Source: Ruminiclostridium cellobioparum subsp. termitidis CT1112
GTDB taxonomy: Bacteria; Bacillota; Clostridia; Acetivibrionales; DSM-1351
NCBI RefSeq assembly: GCF_000350485.1
Contig: NZ_AORV01000038.1
Location: 1-64,000 of the forward strand
Length of the DNA: 64,000 nucleotides
Direction of reading: 5' to 3'
How positions within the stretch are numbered: the stretch's first letter is position 1; each line of letters starts with the position of its first letter. Made by a program: the position numbers and the translations under genes. Under the pieces are notes generated by a model. That model had not been told where the DNA came from and searched no databases. It saw nothing but the letters and a program-made list of their open reading frames with translations. Of this stretch, positions 28,053-37,969 are shown in pieces.

Positions 28053-28112
28053 ACAATGGGGTGGGAGTTCAACCGTGAAGATATGCTTCACGTGCGAACA
28101 CCACCCCATTGT
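28053..28112 (+). promoter_or_regulatory. Extended hairpin in the nifH leader
   Basis: A 60-nt structure in the 5' leader: outer perfect 12-bp stem ACAATGGGGTGG / CCACCCCATTGT, a middle GTTC/GAAC pair, and an inner perfect 7-bp stem CGTGAAG / CTTCACG closing a five-base loop. TTATTTATATA follows. It could act as an attenuator, a terminator of low strength, or an mRNA 5' stabiliser. It matches no riboswitch class that I recognise. Confidence 0.6.
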
Positions 28113-28153
28113 TTATTTATATAGGTTAAAAGAAGTTTCGTTCATCATGATAA

Positions 28154-28984
<831 letters not shown>

Positions 28985-29002
28985 GAGGAGGAGAAGACTA
29001 CT

Positions 29003-29326
29003 ATGCTATTAGTAAGAGCGATTGTAAGACCGGAGAAATCGGGAGCAGTTATGAGCGAGCTGGCGGCGGCGGGCTTCCCCGCCATTACCAAAATGGACGT
29101 GTTCGGGCGTGGAAAGCAAAAGGGTATTACCGTGGGTGAGATCACCTATGATGAAATCCCAAAAGATATGCTGCTGGTGGTATGCAACGATGAGGATAAG
29201 GACGATTTGGTAAAAATCATTATACGCACCGCCAGAACCGGTCAGGGAACCTTCGGAGACGGGCGTATCTTCGTATCGACTGTGGAATCCGCTTACACCA
29301 TCAGCACCGGCGCATCCGGGCTGTAA
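29003..29326 (+). CDS. nifI1: PII-family nitrogenase regulator NifI1
   Basis: 107 residues of the GlnB/PII fold (MLLVRAIVRPEKSGAVMSEL, then the FGRGKQKGI T-loop start, and the C-terminal TGQGTFGDGRIFVSTVESAYTI). NifI1 lies between nifH and nifD in clostridia and methanogens. With NifI2 it forms a complex that blocks NifDK after ammonium addition and is relieved by 2-oxoglutarate and ATP. Position and length are exactly as expected. Confidence 0.95.
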   Translation: MLLVRAIVRPEKSGAVMSELAAAGFPAITKMDVFGRGKQKGITVGEITYDEIPKDMLLVVCNDEDKDDLVKIIIRTARTGQGTFGDGRIFVSTVESAYTISTGASGL

Positions 29327-29341
29327 GGGAGGTGCTTTGTA

Positions 29342-29725
29342 TTGCGAGAAATCATGTGTTTTATTCGTACCAATAAGGTCAACCTCACAAAAAGGGCGTT
29401 GGCAGACAACGGTTTCCCCGCCTTTACCTGCCGGAAATGTCTTGGGCGCGGAAAAAAGAGCATTGATCCGGATTTGTTAAGGACTGTCTTGGCGGAGGGA
29501 GAACTTCCGCTGAACACAATCGGGGAGAATCTGACTGAGGCCACACGGTTGATTGCCAAACGCTTCTTTACGCTGATTGTGGATGACAAGGATGTACAAA
29601 AAGTGGTTGATACCATTATCGCCGCCAACCAAACCGGTAACCCGGGTGACGGCAGGATTTTTGTATTACCCATTCTGGAAGCCTATACGGTCAGAAGCGG
29701 AGAGCCGACCGTGGAGGCATATTAA
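29342..29725 (+). CDS. nifI2: PII-family nitrogenase regulator NifI2
   Basis: 127 residues from a TTG start at 29342, nine bases after GGGAGG. The opening (REIMCFIRTNKVNLTKRALADNGFPAF) and the longer T-loop region (RKCLGRGKKSIDPDLLRTVL) are typical of NifI2, which is longer than NifI1. The C-terminus again has GDGRIFVLPILEAYTVRSGE. Partner of NifI1 in ammonium switch-off of nitrogenase. Fifteen bases separate it from nifI1 and about 15 from nifD, consistent with one transcript. Confidence 0.95.
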   Translation: MREIMCFIRTNKVNLTKRALADNGFPAFTCRKCLGRGKKSIDPDLLRTVLAEGELPLNTIGENLTEATRLIAKRFFTLIVDDKDVQKVVDTIIAANQTGNPGDGRIFVLPILEAYTVRSGEPTVEAY

Positions 29726-29739
29726 GGGGGTGGTTGACA

Positions 29740-31344
29740 ATGACCTATAGAGAAAAATTACTGGAAAAATATTCGGCAAAGGTTTATAAAAACCGTAAAG
29801 AGCATATTTTACAGATGGATGGAGCAGAGGAATCCAATTCCATAACCGCCAACACCCGTGCCCTTCCCGGTGTTATGACGGCCCGGGGCTGCTGTTACGC
29901 TGGATGCAAGGGTGTTGTGGTAGGTCCGCTCAAGGACGTGTGTGTCATTACGCACGGACCTGTCGGATGTGGCTTCTACAGCTGGGCTACCCGGCGCAAC
30001 AAGGCAAAACCGGACGAACATACCGATAAAAACTTCGTGCCCTACTGTTTTTCCACCGATATGCAGGAGGCAGACATTGTGTTCGGCGGCGAAAAGAAGC
30101 TGGAAAAGGCAATTGACGAAGCCATGGAGCTGTTTGACCCTAAATGTATCATGATATGCTCCACCTGTCCCATCGGTCTTATCGGTGATGACGTGCAGGC
30201 GGTTGCCCGCCGTGCCGAAGCGAAGTACGGCATAACGGCAATTGGCTTTTCCTGCGAAGGCTATAAAGGTGTTTCCCAGTCGGGCGGACACCACATCGCC
30301 AACAACGGGCTGATGCGGTATGTAATCGGCACCGGCGACAAACCGCCCAGGACGAGTTTTTCAGTCAATATTTTGGGTGAGTACAACATTGGCGGCGATG
30401 GCTGGGAGGAAGAGCGCATCCTGAAACGGTGCGGCATTGAGGTGATAAACATGTTCACCGGCGACGCTTCTTATGAATCCTTAAAAAGCGCCCATCTGGC
30501 GCATCTGAATCTGGTTATGTGCCACCGCTCCATCAATTATATCGCAGAAATGATGAAAACCAAATATGGCATGGACTGGCTGAAAGTTAATTTTATCGGC
30601 GTAGGCGCTACCTGCAAATCCCTGCGGGAGATTGCGAAATACTTTAACAACCCGGAATTAACGGCGCGTGTTGAGGAGGTCATCGCCGATGAGCTGGCGG
30701 CCATCTATGACGACATGGAGTACTATAAATCACGGCTGACCGGCAAGACGGCAGGCATCTTTTCGGGCGGCTCCCGTTCGCATCACTATCAGGTGCTGCT
30801 GGAGGATCTGGGTATAAAGACGGTGATCGCAGGCTATGAGTTTGCCCACCGTGACGATTATGAAGGGCGGGACATTATCCCTCAAATCAAGAATGACGCA
30901 GACAACAGAAACATTGAGAGCATAACGGTATCAGCGGATGAGAGGTTCTACCGCGAAATCTATACCGAAGACGAAATCGCAGCGCTCAAATCCGGTAAGG
31001 ACGGCATAGAGCTGGATACCTACGATGGCATGATTCCTTTTATGAAAGCAGGAGACGTGGTGGTGGATGACTATAATCATTTTGAAACCGACGAGTTGAT
31101 CAAGCGTATGAAGCCGGACATCTTTCTTTCAGGAATCAAGGATAAATACTCCATCCAGAAAGCGGGCGTATCTTCAAGGCAGATTCACTCCTATGACTAT
31201 TCCGGACCGTATTCGGGCTTCAGGGGCTCAGTAAACTTCGGACGGGATATTACAATGGCGCTTTATACCAACGCCTGGAGTCTGGTTACGCCGCCGTGGA
31301 AGCATGAGCCCATGCTGGTCGGCACAATAGGAGGTGAAAAATAA
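29740..31344 (+). CDS. nifD: Nitrogenase molybdenum-iron protein alpha chain
   Basis: 534 residues from ATG 29740 (GGGGG nine bases ahead). P-cluster cysteines at about 51 (RGCCYAG), 77 (GPVGCGFY) and 143 (STCPIGLIGDD); FeMo-co ligands Cys261 (LVMCHRS) and His483 (IHSYDYSGPY); cofactor-pocket residues Gln180 and His184/185 (VSQSGGHHIAN) and the Arg of SGGSRSHH. An insert of about 50 residues near 380-430 (DIIPQIKNDADNRNIES...) is the mark of the Clostridium pasteurianum type. No delta-subunit gene (vnfG/anfG) is present, so this is the Mo enzyme. It overlaps nifK by one base. Confidence 0.97.
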   Translation: MTYREKLLEKYSAKVYKNRKEHILQMDGAEESNSITANTRALPGVMTARGCCYAGCKGVVVGPLKDVCVITHGPVGCGFYSWATRRNKAKPDEHTDKNFVPYCFSTDMQEADIVFGGEKKLEKAIDEAMELFDPKCIMICSTCPIGLIGDDVQAVARRAEAKYGITAIGFSCEGYKGVSQSGGHHIANNGLMRYVIGTGDKPPRTSFSVNILGEYNIGGDGWEEERILKRCGIEVINMFTGDASYESLKSAHLAHLNLVMCHRSINYIAEMMKTKYGMDWLKVNFIGVGATCKSLREIAKYFNNPELTARVEEVIADELAAIYDDMEYYKSRLTGKTAGIFSGGSRSHHYQVLLEDLGIKTVIAGYEFAHRDDYEGRDIIPQIKNDADNRNIESITVSADERFYREIYTEDEIAALKSGKDGIELDTYDGMIPFMKAGDVVVDDYNHFETDELIKRMKPDIFLSGIKDKYSIQKAGVSSRQIHSYDYSGPYSGFRGSVNFGRDITMALYTNAWSLVTPPWKHEPMLVGTIGGEK

Positions 31345-32708
31345 TGCTGGATTTAACACCAAAAGAAGTAAAGGAACGCAGTGCTCTTCGGATAAACCCT
31401 TGTAAAACATGTCAGCCGGTGGGCGCGATGTATGCAGCGCTGGGAGTGAAGCGGTGTATGCCGCACAGCCACGGTTCACAGGGATGCTGTTCCTATCACA
31501 GAACTGTTTTGTCCCGTCATTTCAAGGAACCCGCTATCGCGTCCTCTTCCTCATTCACCGAGGGTGCGTCGGTATTCGGCGGCAGGAGTAATATTAATAC
31601 GTCGGTAAAAAACATATTCGACATATACAACCCGGACATTATTGCCATACACAGCACATGTCTGTCGGAAACCATCGGTGACGACCTGGGCTCCTACATC
31701 ATGGATATGGACATTCCCGAGGGCAAGGCGGTGGTTCATACCAACACTCCCAGCTACGTAGGTTCCCATATCAACGGATATTTTAATATGATGATGGGCT
31801 TTATGAATTACCTGACTCAAAGTACCGGCGCATCCAACGGCAAAGCCGCGGTATTCCCCGGCTGGGTAAATCCCGGCGATATTCGTGAGATGAAACGTAT
31901 CGCCCGGCTTATGAACGTGCCCGCCACCTTCTTCCCCGACCAAAGCGGCGTGCTGGACGCGCCTATGACGGGCAAGTATGAGTATTACCCCGAAGGCGGT
32001 ACGACGATAGAGGAAATCCGGGGATTGGGTGACAGCAAGGGGCTTATCGCGCTGGGCGAGATTATCGGCGTTGAACCCGCCGAACTGCTCAAAAAGAAGT
32101 GGAAGGTACCCTCTACCCTCCTCCCGATGCCTGTAGGCGTATCCTATACCGATGCATACGTGTCGGCACTGCAAAAGCTGTCCAAAGCGGAGGTGCCCGC
32201 TGAATTGGAGGCCGAACGCGGACAGTTGGTAGACCTGATGCTGGATTCACACCAGTATACTTATCAGGTAAAGGTTGCGATCTTCGGCGACCCGGACGTG
32301 GTAATCGGGCTGACCTCATTGGCACTGGAAATCGGCATGATTCCAAAGTATGTCATCACCGGAACCCCAAAAGAGGAATTTACTCGCAAAATTGAGGCGC
32401 TGTTTGCCAAATATGGTGTAACCGGCTGCATCGCCAAAGCCAACTCCGACTTATTTGAGCTGCACCAGTGGATTAAAAATGAGCCGGTAGATTTGATGAT
32501 AGGCTCCACCTACGGCAAGCAGATTGCCCGGGCCGAGGATATTCCCTTTGTCCGCGCGGGCTTCCCGGTGCTTGACCGTTACGGCGGTACACTTCTGCCC
32601 ATAGTTGGCTATAATGGCGGAATACGTTTGGTGGAAAAAATTACAAGTGCGTTGATGGACAGGTTTGACCGTGACTGTGCGGATGAGGATTTTGAGATTG
32701 TAATGTAA
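31344..32708 (+). CDS. nifK: Nitrogenase molybdenum-iron protein beta chain
   Basis: 454 residues. It lacks the ~50-residue N-terminal extension of Azotobacter NifK, as in C. pasteurianum. P-cluster cysteines are Cys23 (CKTCQPVGA), Cys48 (SHGSQGCC) and the one in STCLSETIGDD. Further family blocks include TNTPSYVGSHINGY and the C-terminal GFPVLDRYGG. Forms the alpha2-beta2 tetramer with NifD. Ribosome site GGAGGTG inside the end of nifD, ATG overlapping the nifD stop (TAATG). Confidence 0.97.
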   Translation: MLDLTPKEVKERSALRINPCKTCQPVGAMYAALGVKRCMPHSHGSQGCCSYHRTVLSRHFKEPAIASSSSFTEGASVFGGRSNINTSVKNIFDIYNPDIIAIHSTCLSETIGDDLGSYIMDMDIPEGKAVVHTNTPSYVGSHINGYFNMMMGFMNYLTQSTGASNGKAAVFPGWVNPGDIREMKRIARLMNVPATFFPDQSGVLDAPMTGKYEYYPEGGTTIEEIRGLGDSKGLIALGEIIGVEPAELLKKKWKVPSTLLPMPVGVSYTDAYVSALQKLSKAEVPAELEAERGQLVDLMLDSHQYTYQVKVAIFGDPDVVIGLTSLALEIGMIPKYVITGTPKEEFTRKIEALFAKYGVTGCIAKANSDLFELHQWIKNEPVDLMIGSTYGKQIARAEDIPFVRAGFPVLDRYGGTLLPIVGYNGGIRLVEKITSALMDRFDRDCADEDFEIVM

Positions 32709-32743
32709 TATAGAGTTTTTGGTGTCAGGGAGGTGCGGCTACT

Positions 32744-34090
32744 GTGAATAAGAGTGTATTGGAAGAACGTAAGGCGTCTATTTCAGATAAGAGCGAACAT
32801 GGACGGGGGATATGCTGCGAGCGGGAAAGCGTATCCGGCGCAGTGAGCCAGCGGGCATGTGTGTATTGCGGCGCACGCGTAGTGCTGAATCCCATCACCG
32901 ACGCATATCATATCGTCCACGGACCCATCGGGTGCGCCAGCTATACCTGGGATATCCGTGGAAGCCTCACTTCCGGAGCGTCAACCTACCGCAACAGTTT
33001 TTCCACTGACCTCCGGGAAACCGATATCGTATTCGGCGGGGAAAAAAAGCTGTCGGCAGCCATTGACGAGCTGATGGAAAAGACGGAACCAGCGCCTAAA
33101 CTGATATTTGTTTACGCCACCTGCATTGCAGGTGTAATCGGTGACGACATAGAAGCGGTTTGCCGTGCGGCCGCAAAGAAATACGGCATACGGGTAATTC
33201 CCGTAAAAGCTCCCGGCTTCTCCGGCACTAAGCCGCAAGGTTATAAGCTGGCATGTGACGCTGTTATGGCGCTGATTTCGCCTGGCATAAACCAATCGAA
33301 GCGCTTTGGTGTAAATATTTTGGGAGATTACAATCTTGCGGGTGAAACATGGATTATCAGGAGTTACTTGGAGGAAATCGGCATTCCGGTTATATCCACA
33401 ATAACAGGCGACGCGTCATACGAAAAGCTTATGCGGGCACCCACGGCTGTGCTGAACCTTGTACAATGTGCCGGTTCATCCACATACCTCGCCGAGCGTA
33501 TGTACGCCGAAATGGATATTCCTTATATAAAGGTGAGTTTTTTCGGCATTGAGGACACAACAGCTTCGCTGTTTCGCGTCGCGGATGCCCTCGGGAAGCC
33601 CGAAATCTCGGCAAAAGCACGTGAGTTCGCAAAGCGCAGGTCATCGGAGGTTGTGCCCGTTATCGCAAAATACAAACCATATTTGGAAGGCAAACGCGCA
33701 GCCATCTTTGTAGGCGGCGGATTCAAGGCAATATCGCTGATTCGCCAGTTCAACGAACTGGGTATGAAAACGATGGTTGCGGGAACCCAGACCGGCAAAA
33801 AGGATGAATATGAAATCATCAGCGCACTGGCAGACGATGAGGCGGTGATACTGGACGACGCGAATCCTGCCGAACTGGAGCGGTTCATGCTTGAGAAACA
33901 GGCCGACATTTTAGTGGGCGGCGTGAAGGAACGTCCGCTGGCGTATAAACTGGGGATTGCCTTCTGCGATCACAACCACGAGCGAAAACATCCTCTGGCG
34001 GGCTTTGAGGGAATTGAGAATTTTGTCCGGGAGGTGCATACAACTATTAACAGTCCTGTGTGGAAATATGTGAAGGGGGGACCGGCATGA
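32744..34090 (+). CDS. nifE: FeMo-cofactor scaffold NifE
   Basis: 448 residues from a GTG start with GGGAGGTG ahead. NifD-like: RACVYCGARVVLNPI, HGPIGCASYTWD, FSTDLRETDIVFGGEKKL, YATCIAGVIGDDIEAV and GDYNLAGETWI. It keeps cluster-binding cysteines and lacks the NifD FeMo-co His context, as expected of NifE. NifEN accepts the NifB-co core and matures it with Mo and homocitrate. Its stop overlaps the next ATG by four bases, so NifE and the NifN-NifB fusion are made in step. Confidence 0.95.
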   Translation: MNKSVLEERKASISDKSEHGRGICCERESVSGAVSQRACVYCGARVVLNPITDAYHIVHGPIGCASYTWDIRGSLTSGASTYRNSFSTDLRETDIVFGGEKKLSAAIDELMEKTEPAPKLIFVYATCIAGVIGDDIEAVCRAAAKKYGIRVIPVKAPGFSGTKPQGYKLACDAVMALISPGINQSKRFGVNILGDYNLAGETWIIRSYLEEIGIPVISTITGDASYEKLMRAPTAVLNLVQCAGSSTYLAERMYAEMDIPYIKVSFFGIEDTTASLFRVADALGKPEISAKAREFAKRRSSEVVPVIAKYKPYLEGKRAAIFVGGGFKAISLIRQFNELGMKTMVAGTQTGKKDEYEIISALADDEAVILDDANPAELERFMLEKQADILVGGVKERPLAYKLGIAFCDHNHERKHPLAGFEGIENFVREVHTTINSPVWKYVKGGPA

Positions 34091-36681
34091 GCGCAAATCT
34101 AGTTAATTTAAACGTAAATCCCTGCAAAATGTGCATGCCAATGGGTGCGGTCAGTGCGCTCTGCGGGATAAAGAGCTGCATGTCCATCCTGCATGGCTCG
34201 CAGGGGTGTGCGACTTATATCCGGCGGCATATGGCGACACACTATAACGAGCCGGTGGATATCGCATCCTCCTCTCTTACCGAAGAAGGCACTGTGTTCG
34301 GCGGTGAAGCGAACCTGCTCAAAGGTTTGCGCAATCTCATTGACTTGTACGCCCCGGAGGCAATCGGGGTGTGCACCACCTGTTTGGCCGAAACCATCGG
34401 TGAAGATGTGGGTGCGATTGTAAAAAAATTTTATGAACAAAATCCCGGTACAGGGGTAAAAATCATCCATGTGGCGGCTCCAGGATACGGCGGTACACAA
34501 AACGAAGGCTGGTTCGCCGCAATTCGCGCGGTGCTGGAGCAGACCGAACAAAGCACAGCACCCAACGGTAAAATCAATGTCATAACGCCCATGATTTCAC
34601 CCGCTGATACCCGCTGGCTGAAAGACCTTCTAACAAGGGCAGGTATGGACTTTATCCTGCTGCCCGACCTTTCGGACAATTTGGACGGTGTTACCGAAAA
34701 GCGGTACAACCGGCTGAAAACGGGCGGAACCTCCCTATCCGACATTGTAAAAATGGCGGGAGCCCGGCTGACAGTTGAGTTTTCGGAGTTTACAGACGAG
34801 AAGACTTCTCCCGCCGCATATCTTTATGAAACCTACCGGGTACCCTATGTGAAACTGCCGCTTCCCGTGGGCGTACGGGGCATGGATCAGCTGCTGACCA
34901 CATTGGAAGACGCGGGCGGTGCTGTCACCGTTGATATGATAAAAGCGCGGGGACGGTATCTGGACGCGATGGTAGATTCCCACAAATACTGCGCGAAAGC
35001 GCGGGCGGCTGTATTCGGCGAGCCCGACTTTGTAACAGCGGTTATACGGCTGTGCTGTGAAAACGGGATACTGCCGTTACTGGCGGCGACGGGCTCGGTA
35101 TCTCCCCGATTGAAAGAGCTGCTTAACGCAGAGTTTGAAGATTATAAGGACTTTTATCCGGCAGAGGAAATGGCCATATTGGACGACAGCGACTTTGACG
35201 AAATTGAAAGATATTGCCGGCAGTTTGGCGTAAATTTGCTCATCGGCAGTTCCGACGGACGCCGTATCGCCCACAAGCTGGATATTCCCCTGATTCGGTG
35301 CGCATTTCCCATCCACGATTACGTGGGCGGGCAGCGAGTGCGCATGCTGGGCTTTGAAGGCTCGCTGAACCTGCTGGATCAGGCCGCCAACTGTATGCTG
35401 GAGAAAACGGAAACCGGGTTTCGCGGCGTACTGTACGACAGGTTTTTTAAAACCCGGCCCGCGCCGCCGGCCGACATCCATGCCAAGACCGCGTCCCATC
35501 CCTGCTTTGGCGAACACGCCTGTAAAAACGCACGGGTACATCTGCCGGTTGCACCCAAATGCAACATTCAGTGCAACTACTGTCTGCGCAACTTTGACTG
35601 TATGAATGAAAGCCGTCCGGGAGTGGCGTCTAAAATTTTAACGCCTGCCGAAGCGCTGGAGCGGTACATGAAGCTGAAGGAATCCATGCCGAACTTAACG
35701 GTGGTGGGCATAGCCGGACCCGGCGATGCATTGGCGAATTTTGAGGAAACCCGCGAGACCCTTCGGCTGATTCGGGAGTATGACGCCGACATTACATTTT
35801 GTATTGCCACAAACGGCCTGATGCTGCCGATGTATGTTCCGGAACTTAAAAAACTTGGCGTAAGCCATGTAACCGTGACGGTAAACGCAGTCGATCCATC
35901 CGTCGGCGCAAAGATTTATCAACATATCAACTATATGGGAAAGATGTATACAGGAACAGAGGGTGCTTCCATACTGCTTGCCAATCAGCTTGCGGGAATT
36001 AAAATGCTGGCGGATGCGGATATTATGTGCAAGGTGAACTGCGTCGCACTGAAAGGGATCAACGACAGACATATCTTTGAAGTAACAAAACAGGCCGCGG
36101 CACTCGGGGCTTTTATGACCAACATCATGCCGCACATCCCTGTAAGAGGCTCCTCCTTTGAGGCGCTTGACCGCATGACAAATATGGAGATCAAGGCAAT
36201 TCGGGAGGTGTGCGGAATAAACATCAAGCAAATGGCACACTGCCGCCAATGCCGCTCCGACGCAGCTGGAACGCTGGACGAGGACATTTCCATTCACCTT
36301 CGGGAAAAGCCCGCACCGAAAACAAGGCCTTACAAGCGGTTCGCGGTGGCCACAAAAAGCGGCGCAATTGTGGATATACATTTCGGTCACGCAAAAGAAT
36401 TTTACATCTTCGAAAGCGACGGAGAGGACACGCGGTTTGTTGAAACCCGCAAGGTGAGCCGGTATTGCAATGGCCTGGAATGCGGTGATAAGGAGGATCG
36501 ATGGGAGTCAGTCATTGGCGCGGTGGCAGACTGTGAGGCTGTACTGGCGCTCAGAATCGGGTTGGTTCCCGAAAAACGGTTGAAAGAGAACGGAATTGAC
36601 GCAATTGCCACCTATGAGAGAGTTGAGACAGCCGTCACGCTGGCGGCCAGGGAAAGGAGCGTTATGAATGGTATTGCCTAA
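34087..36681 (+). CDS. nifN-nifB: NifN-NifB fusion: FeMo-co scaffold plus radical-SAM NifB-co synthase
   Basis: 864 residues from ATG 34087. Residues 1 to ~450 are NifN (NVNPCKMCMPMGAVSALCGI; HGSQGCATYIRRH; TTCLAETIGEDVG). From ~485 it is NifB: the radical-SAM motif CNIQCNYC (cysteines about 492, 496, 499), AGPGDALANFEETRETL, FCIATNGLMLP and CRQCRSDAAG. The last ~100 residues are a NifX-like cofactor-binding domain (VDIHFGHAKEFYIF). NifB fuses two [4Fe-4S] units and inserts carbide to make NifB-co, passed to NifEN. The same fusion is known from C. pasteurianum; joining producer to scaffold probably channels the intermediate. Intact, overlaps nifE and the ferredoxin gene. Confidence 0.95.
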   Translation: MSANLVNLNVNPCKMCMPMGAVSALCGIKSCMSILHGSQGCATYIRRHMATHYNEPVDIASSSLTEEGTVFGGEANLLKGLRNLIDLYAPEAIGVCTTCLAETIGEDVGAIVKKFYEQNPGTGVKIIHVAAPGYGGTQNEGWFAAIRAVLEQTEQSTAPNGKINVITPMISPADTRWLKDLLTRAGMDFILLPDLSDNLDGVTEKRYNRLKTGGTSLSDIVKMAGARLTVEFSEFTDEKTSPAAYLYETYRVPYVKLPLPVGVRGMDQLLTTLEDAGGAVTVDMIKARGRYLDAMVDSHKYCAKARAAVFGEPDFVTAVIRLCCENGILPLLAATGSVSPRLKELLNAEFEDYKDFYPAEEMAILDDSDFDEIERYCRQFGVNLLIGSSDGRRIAHKLDIPLIRCAFPIHDYVGGQRVRMLGFEGSLNLLDQAANCMLEKTETGFRGVLYDRFFKTRPAPPADIHAKTASHPCFGEHACKNARVHLPVAPKCNIQCNYCLRNFDCMNESRPGVASKILTPAEALERYMKLKESMPNLTVVGIAGPGDALANFEETRETLRLIREYDADITFCIATNGLMLPMYVPELKKLGVSHVTVTVNAVDPSVGAKIYQHINYMGKMYTGTEGASILLANQLAGIKMLADADIMCKVNCVALKGINDRHIFEVTKQAAALGAFMTNIMPHIPVRGSSFEALDRMTNMEIKAIREVCGINIKQMAHCRQCRSDAAGTLDEDISIHLREKPAPKTRPYKRFAVATKSGAIVDIHFGHAKEFYIFESDGEDTRFVETRKVSRYCNGLECGDKEDRWESVIGAVADCEAVLALRIGLVPEKRLKENGIDAIATYERVETAVTLAARERSVMNGIA

Positions 36682-36976
36682 ATATCATATTTTTGTTTGC
36701 ACAAGCTGCCGTATTAACGGTGTGCAGAAGGGATTCTGCTTTCAGAAGGGAAGTGTGAATCTGGTTCAAAAATTTATGGAAGAAATTGAGGCCAGGGAGC
36801 TTTCTGCCGATTGCCTTGTCACCAACACCGGCTGTTTCGGTATTTGCGACAAGGGACCGATTGCTGTGGTATATCCCGAAGGGGTATGGTACGGCAATCT
36901 GGATGAAGATGCAGTAGAGGAAATCTGTGAAAAGCACATGGAGGGCGGAACGCCTGCGGAGGAATACAGAATCTGA
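36668..36976 (+). CDS. Thioredoxin-fold [2Fe-2S] ferredoxin linked to nitrogenase
   Basis: 102 residues. Cysteines at 11, 14, 24, 56 and 60 match exactly those of the well-studied C. pasteurianum [2Fe-2S] ferredoxin (FVCTSC, GFCFQ, TNTGCFGIC), and the total length is the same. That protein has been reported to bind the MoFe protein; its gene lies in the nif region there too. It could donate electrons in cofactor synthesis or to nitrogenase. The frame overlaps the end of nifN-nifB by 14 bases. Confidence 0.93.
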   Translation: MVLPKYHIFVCTSCRINGVQKGFCFQKGSVNLVQKFMEEIEARELSADCLVTNTGCFGICDKGPIAVVYPEGVWYGNLDEDAVEEICEKHMEGGTPAEEYRI

Positions 36977-37006
36977 TTTGAATTATGGGAAAAGGAGGCG
37001 ATGTTG

Positions 37007-37969
37007 ATGATCCGGATTACTGACCGTACCCTGTCATGTCTTGATGATGTACCTCCTGATGTGCCGTCACTGTCCCGGTTCCTGGAGTTCCTCATAGAAA
37101 TGGATGCCGATGCTATTGAGCTTTCTGAAAAAATGTACAGACTGCTGTCTCCTCTTCCCCCATATTCGTCGTATGTGCTTCAGATAGGGCAGGTTTCAGA
37201 CATTACAAAATTTCCGGACATCCCGCGTTTTGTCTGCCGGAATGCTCCGGCCGGCTCTAACGATAAAATCCGTACCGAAATTTTACTCAACGATATCCGC
37301 GAGTCGTACACCATAGCCAGGTATGCGGAATGTGCGAAATTGCGTATATGCGGACTGGATGACATGTTGACAGGCGACTATTTAAGAACATTCGGGCACC
37401 TGAAAGAGTGTTTTCGCGGTGATATTGAGTTTTGCCCGGCAAATGGCTTTCATTGTGCCGCTGCTCTGGCGGCCGAGTGGGTGTTGTCCGGCACGGGAAC
37501 CGATATTGTAACATCCTTCGGCGGTGTGGGCGGATTTGCGCCTACAGAAGAATTAATTATCATTCTGCGTGTTCAAAGACTCCGTAAGGCGGGTAAAACT
37601 TATGAGTTTTTTCCAGAGATGGCAGAGCTTTTGCGTAAAATCACCGGGCAGGTCGTTCGCCCCAACAAGCCGGTCATCGGCGAACGGATCTTCCATGTGG
37701 AGTCGGGTATTCATGTGGACGGCATAGCCAAACAGCCCAAATGTTACGAGCCTTTTCCTCCCGAAGTGGTTGGTCTGACACGCAAGGTGGTAATTGGAAA
37801 ACACAGCGGAGCGCAGTCGGTGCTGATCAAGCTTGAGGAGCTGGGGCTGACATGCGACAAAACGTTCATACCTGTGATACTGGAGCGTGTGAAACAGACA
37901 AGTGCCGAAAAAAACGGCGCACTCACAAACCAGGAGTTTATTGAGATCGTAAGGGGGTGCCGGAGTTGA
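37007..37969 (+). CDS. nifV-omega: Homocitrate synthase, omega subunit
   Basis: 320 residues from ATG 37007, eight bases after AAGGAGG (the ATG at 37001 is too close). The N-terminal part resembles an HMGL-like TIM barrel that has lost catalytic residues (ITDRTLSCLDDVPPDV in place of DxTLRDGEQ), and the C-terminal part is the helical subdomain of homocitrate/isopropylmalate synthases (NKPVIGERIFHVESGIHVDGI; IGKHSGAQSVLIKLEELG). In C. pasteurianum homocitrate synthase is split into omega and alpha chains; this is the chain with the C-terminal region. Overlaps nifV-alpha. Confidence 0.9.
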   Translation: MIRITDRTLSCLDDVPPDVPSLSRFLEFLIEMDADAIELSEKMYRLLSPLPPYSSYVLQIGQVSDITKFPDIPRFVCRNAPAGSNDKIRTEILLNDIRESYTIARYAECAKLRICGLDDMLTGDYLRTFGHLKECFRGDIEFCPANGFHCAAALAAEWVLSGTGTDIVTSFGGVGGFAPTEELIIILRVQRLRKAGKTYEFFPEMAELLRKITGQVVRPNKPVIGERIFHVESGIHVDGIAKQPKCYEPFPPEVVGLTRKVVIGKHSGAQSVLIKLEELGLTCDKTFIPVILERVKQTSAEKNGALTNQEFIEIVRGCRS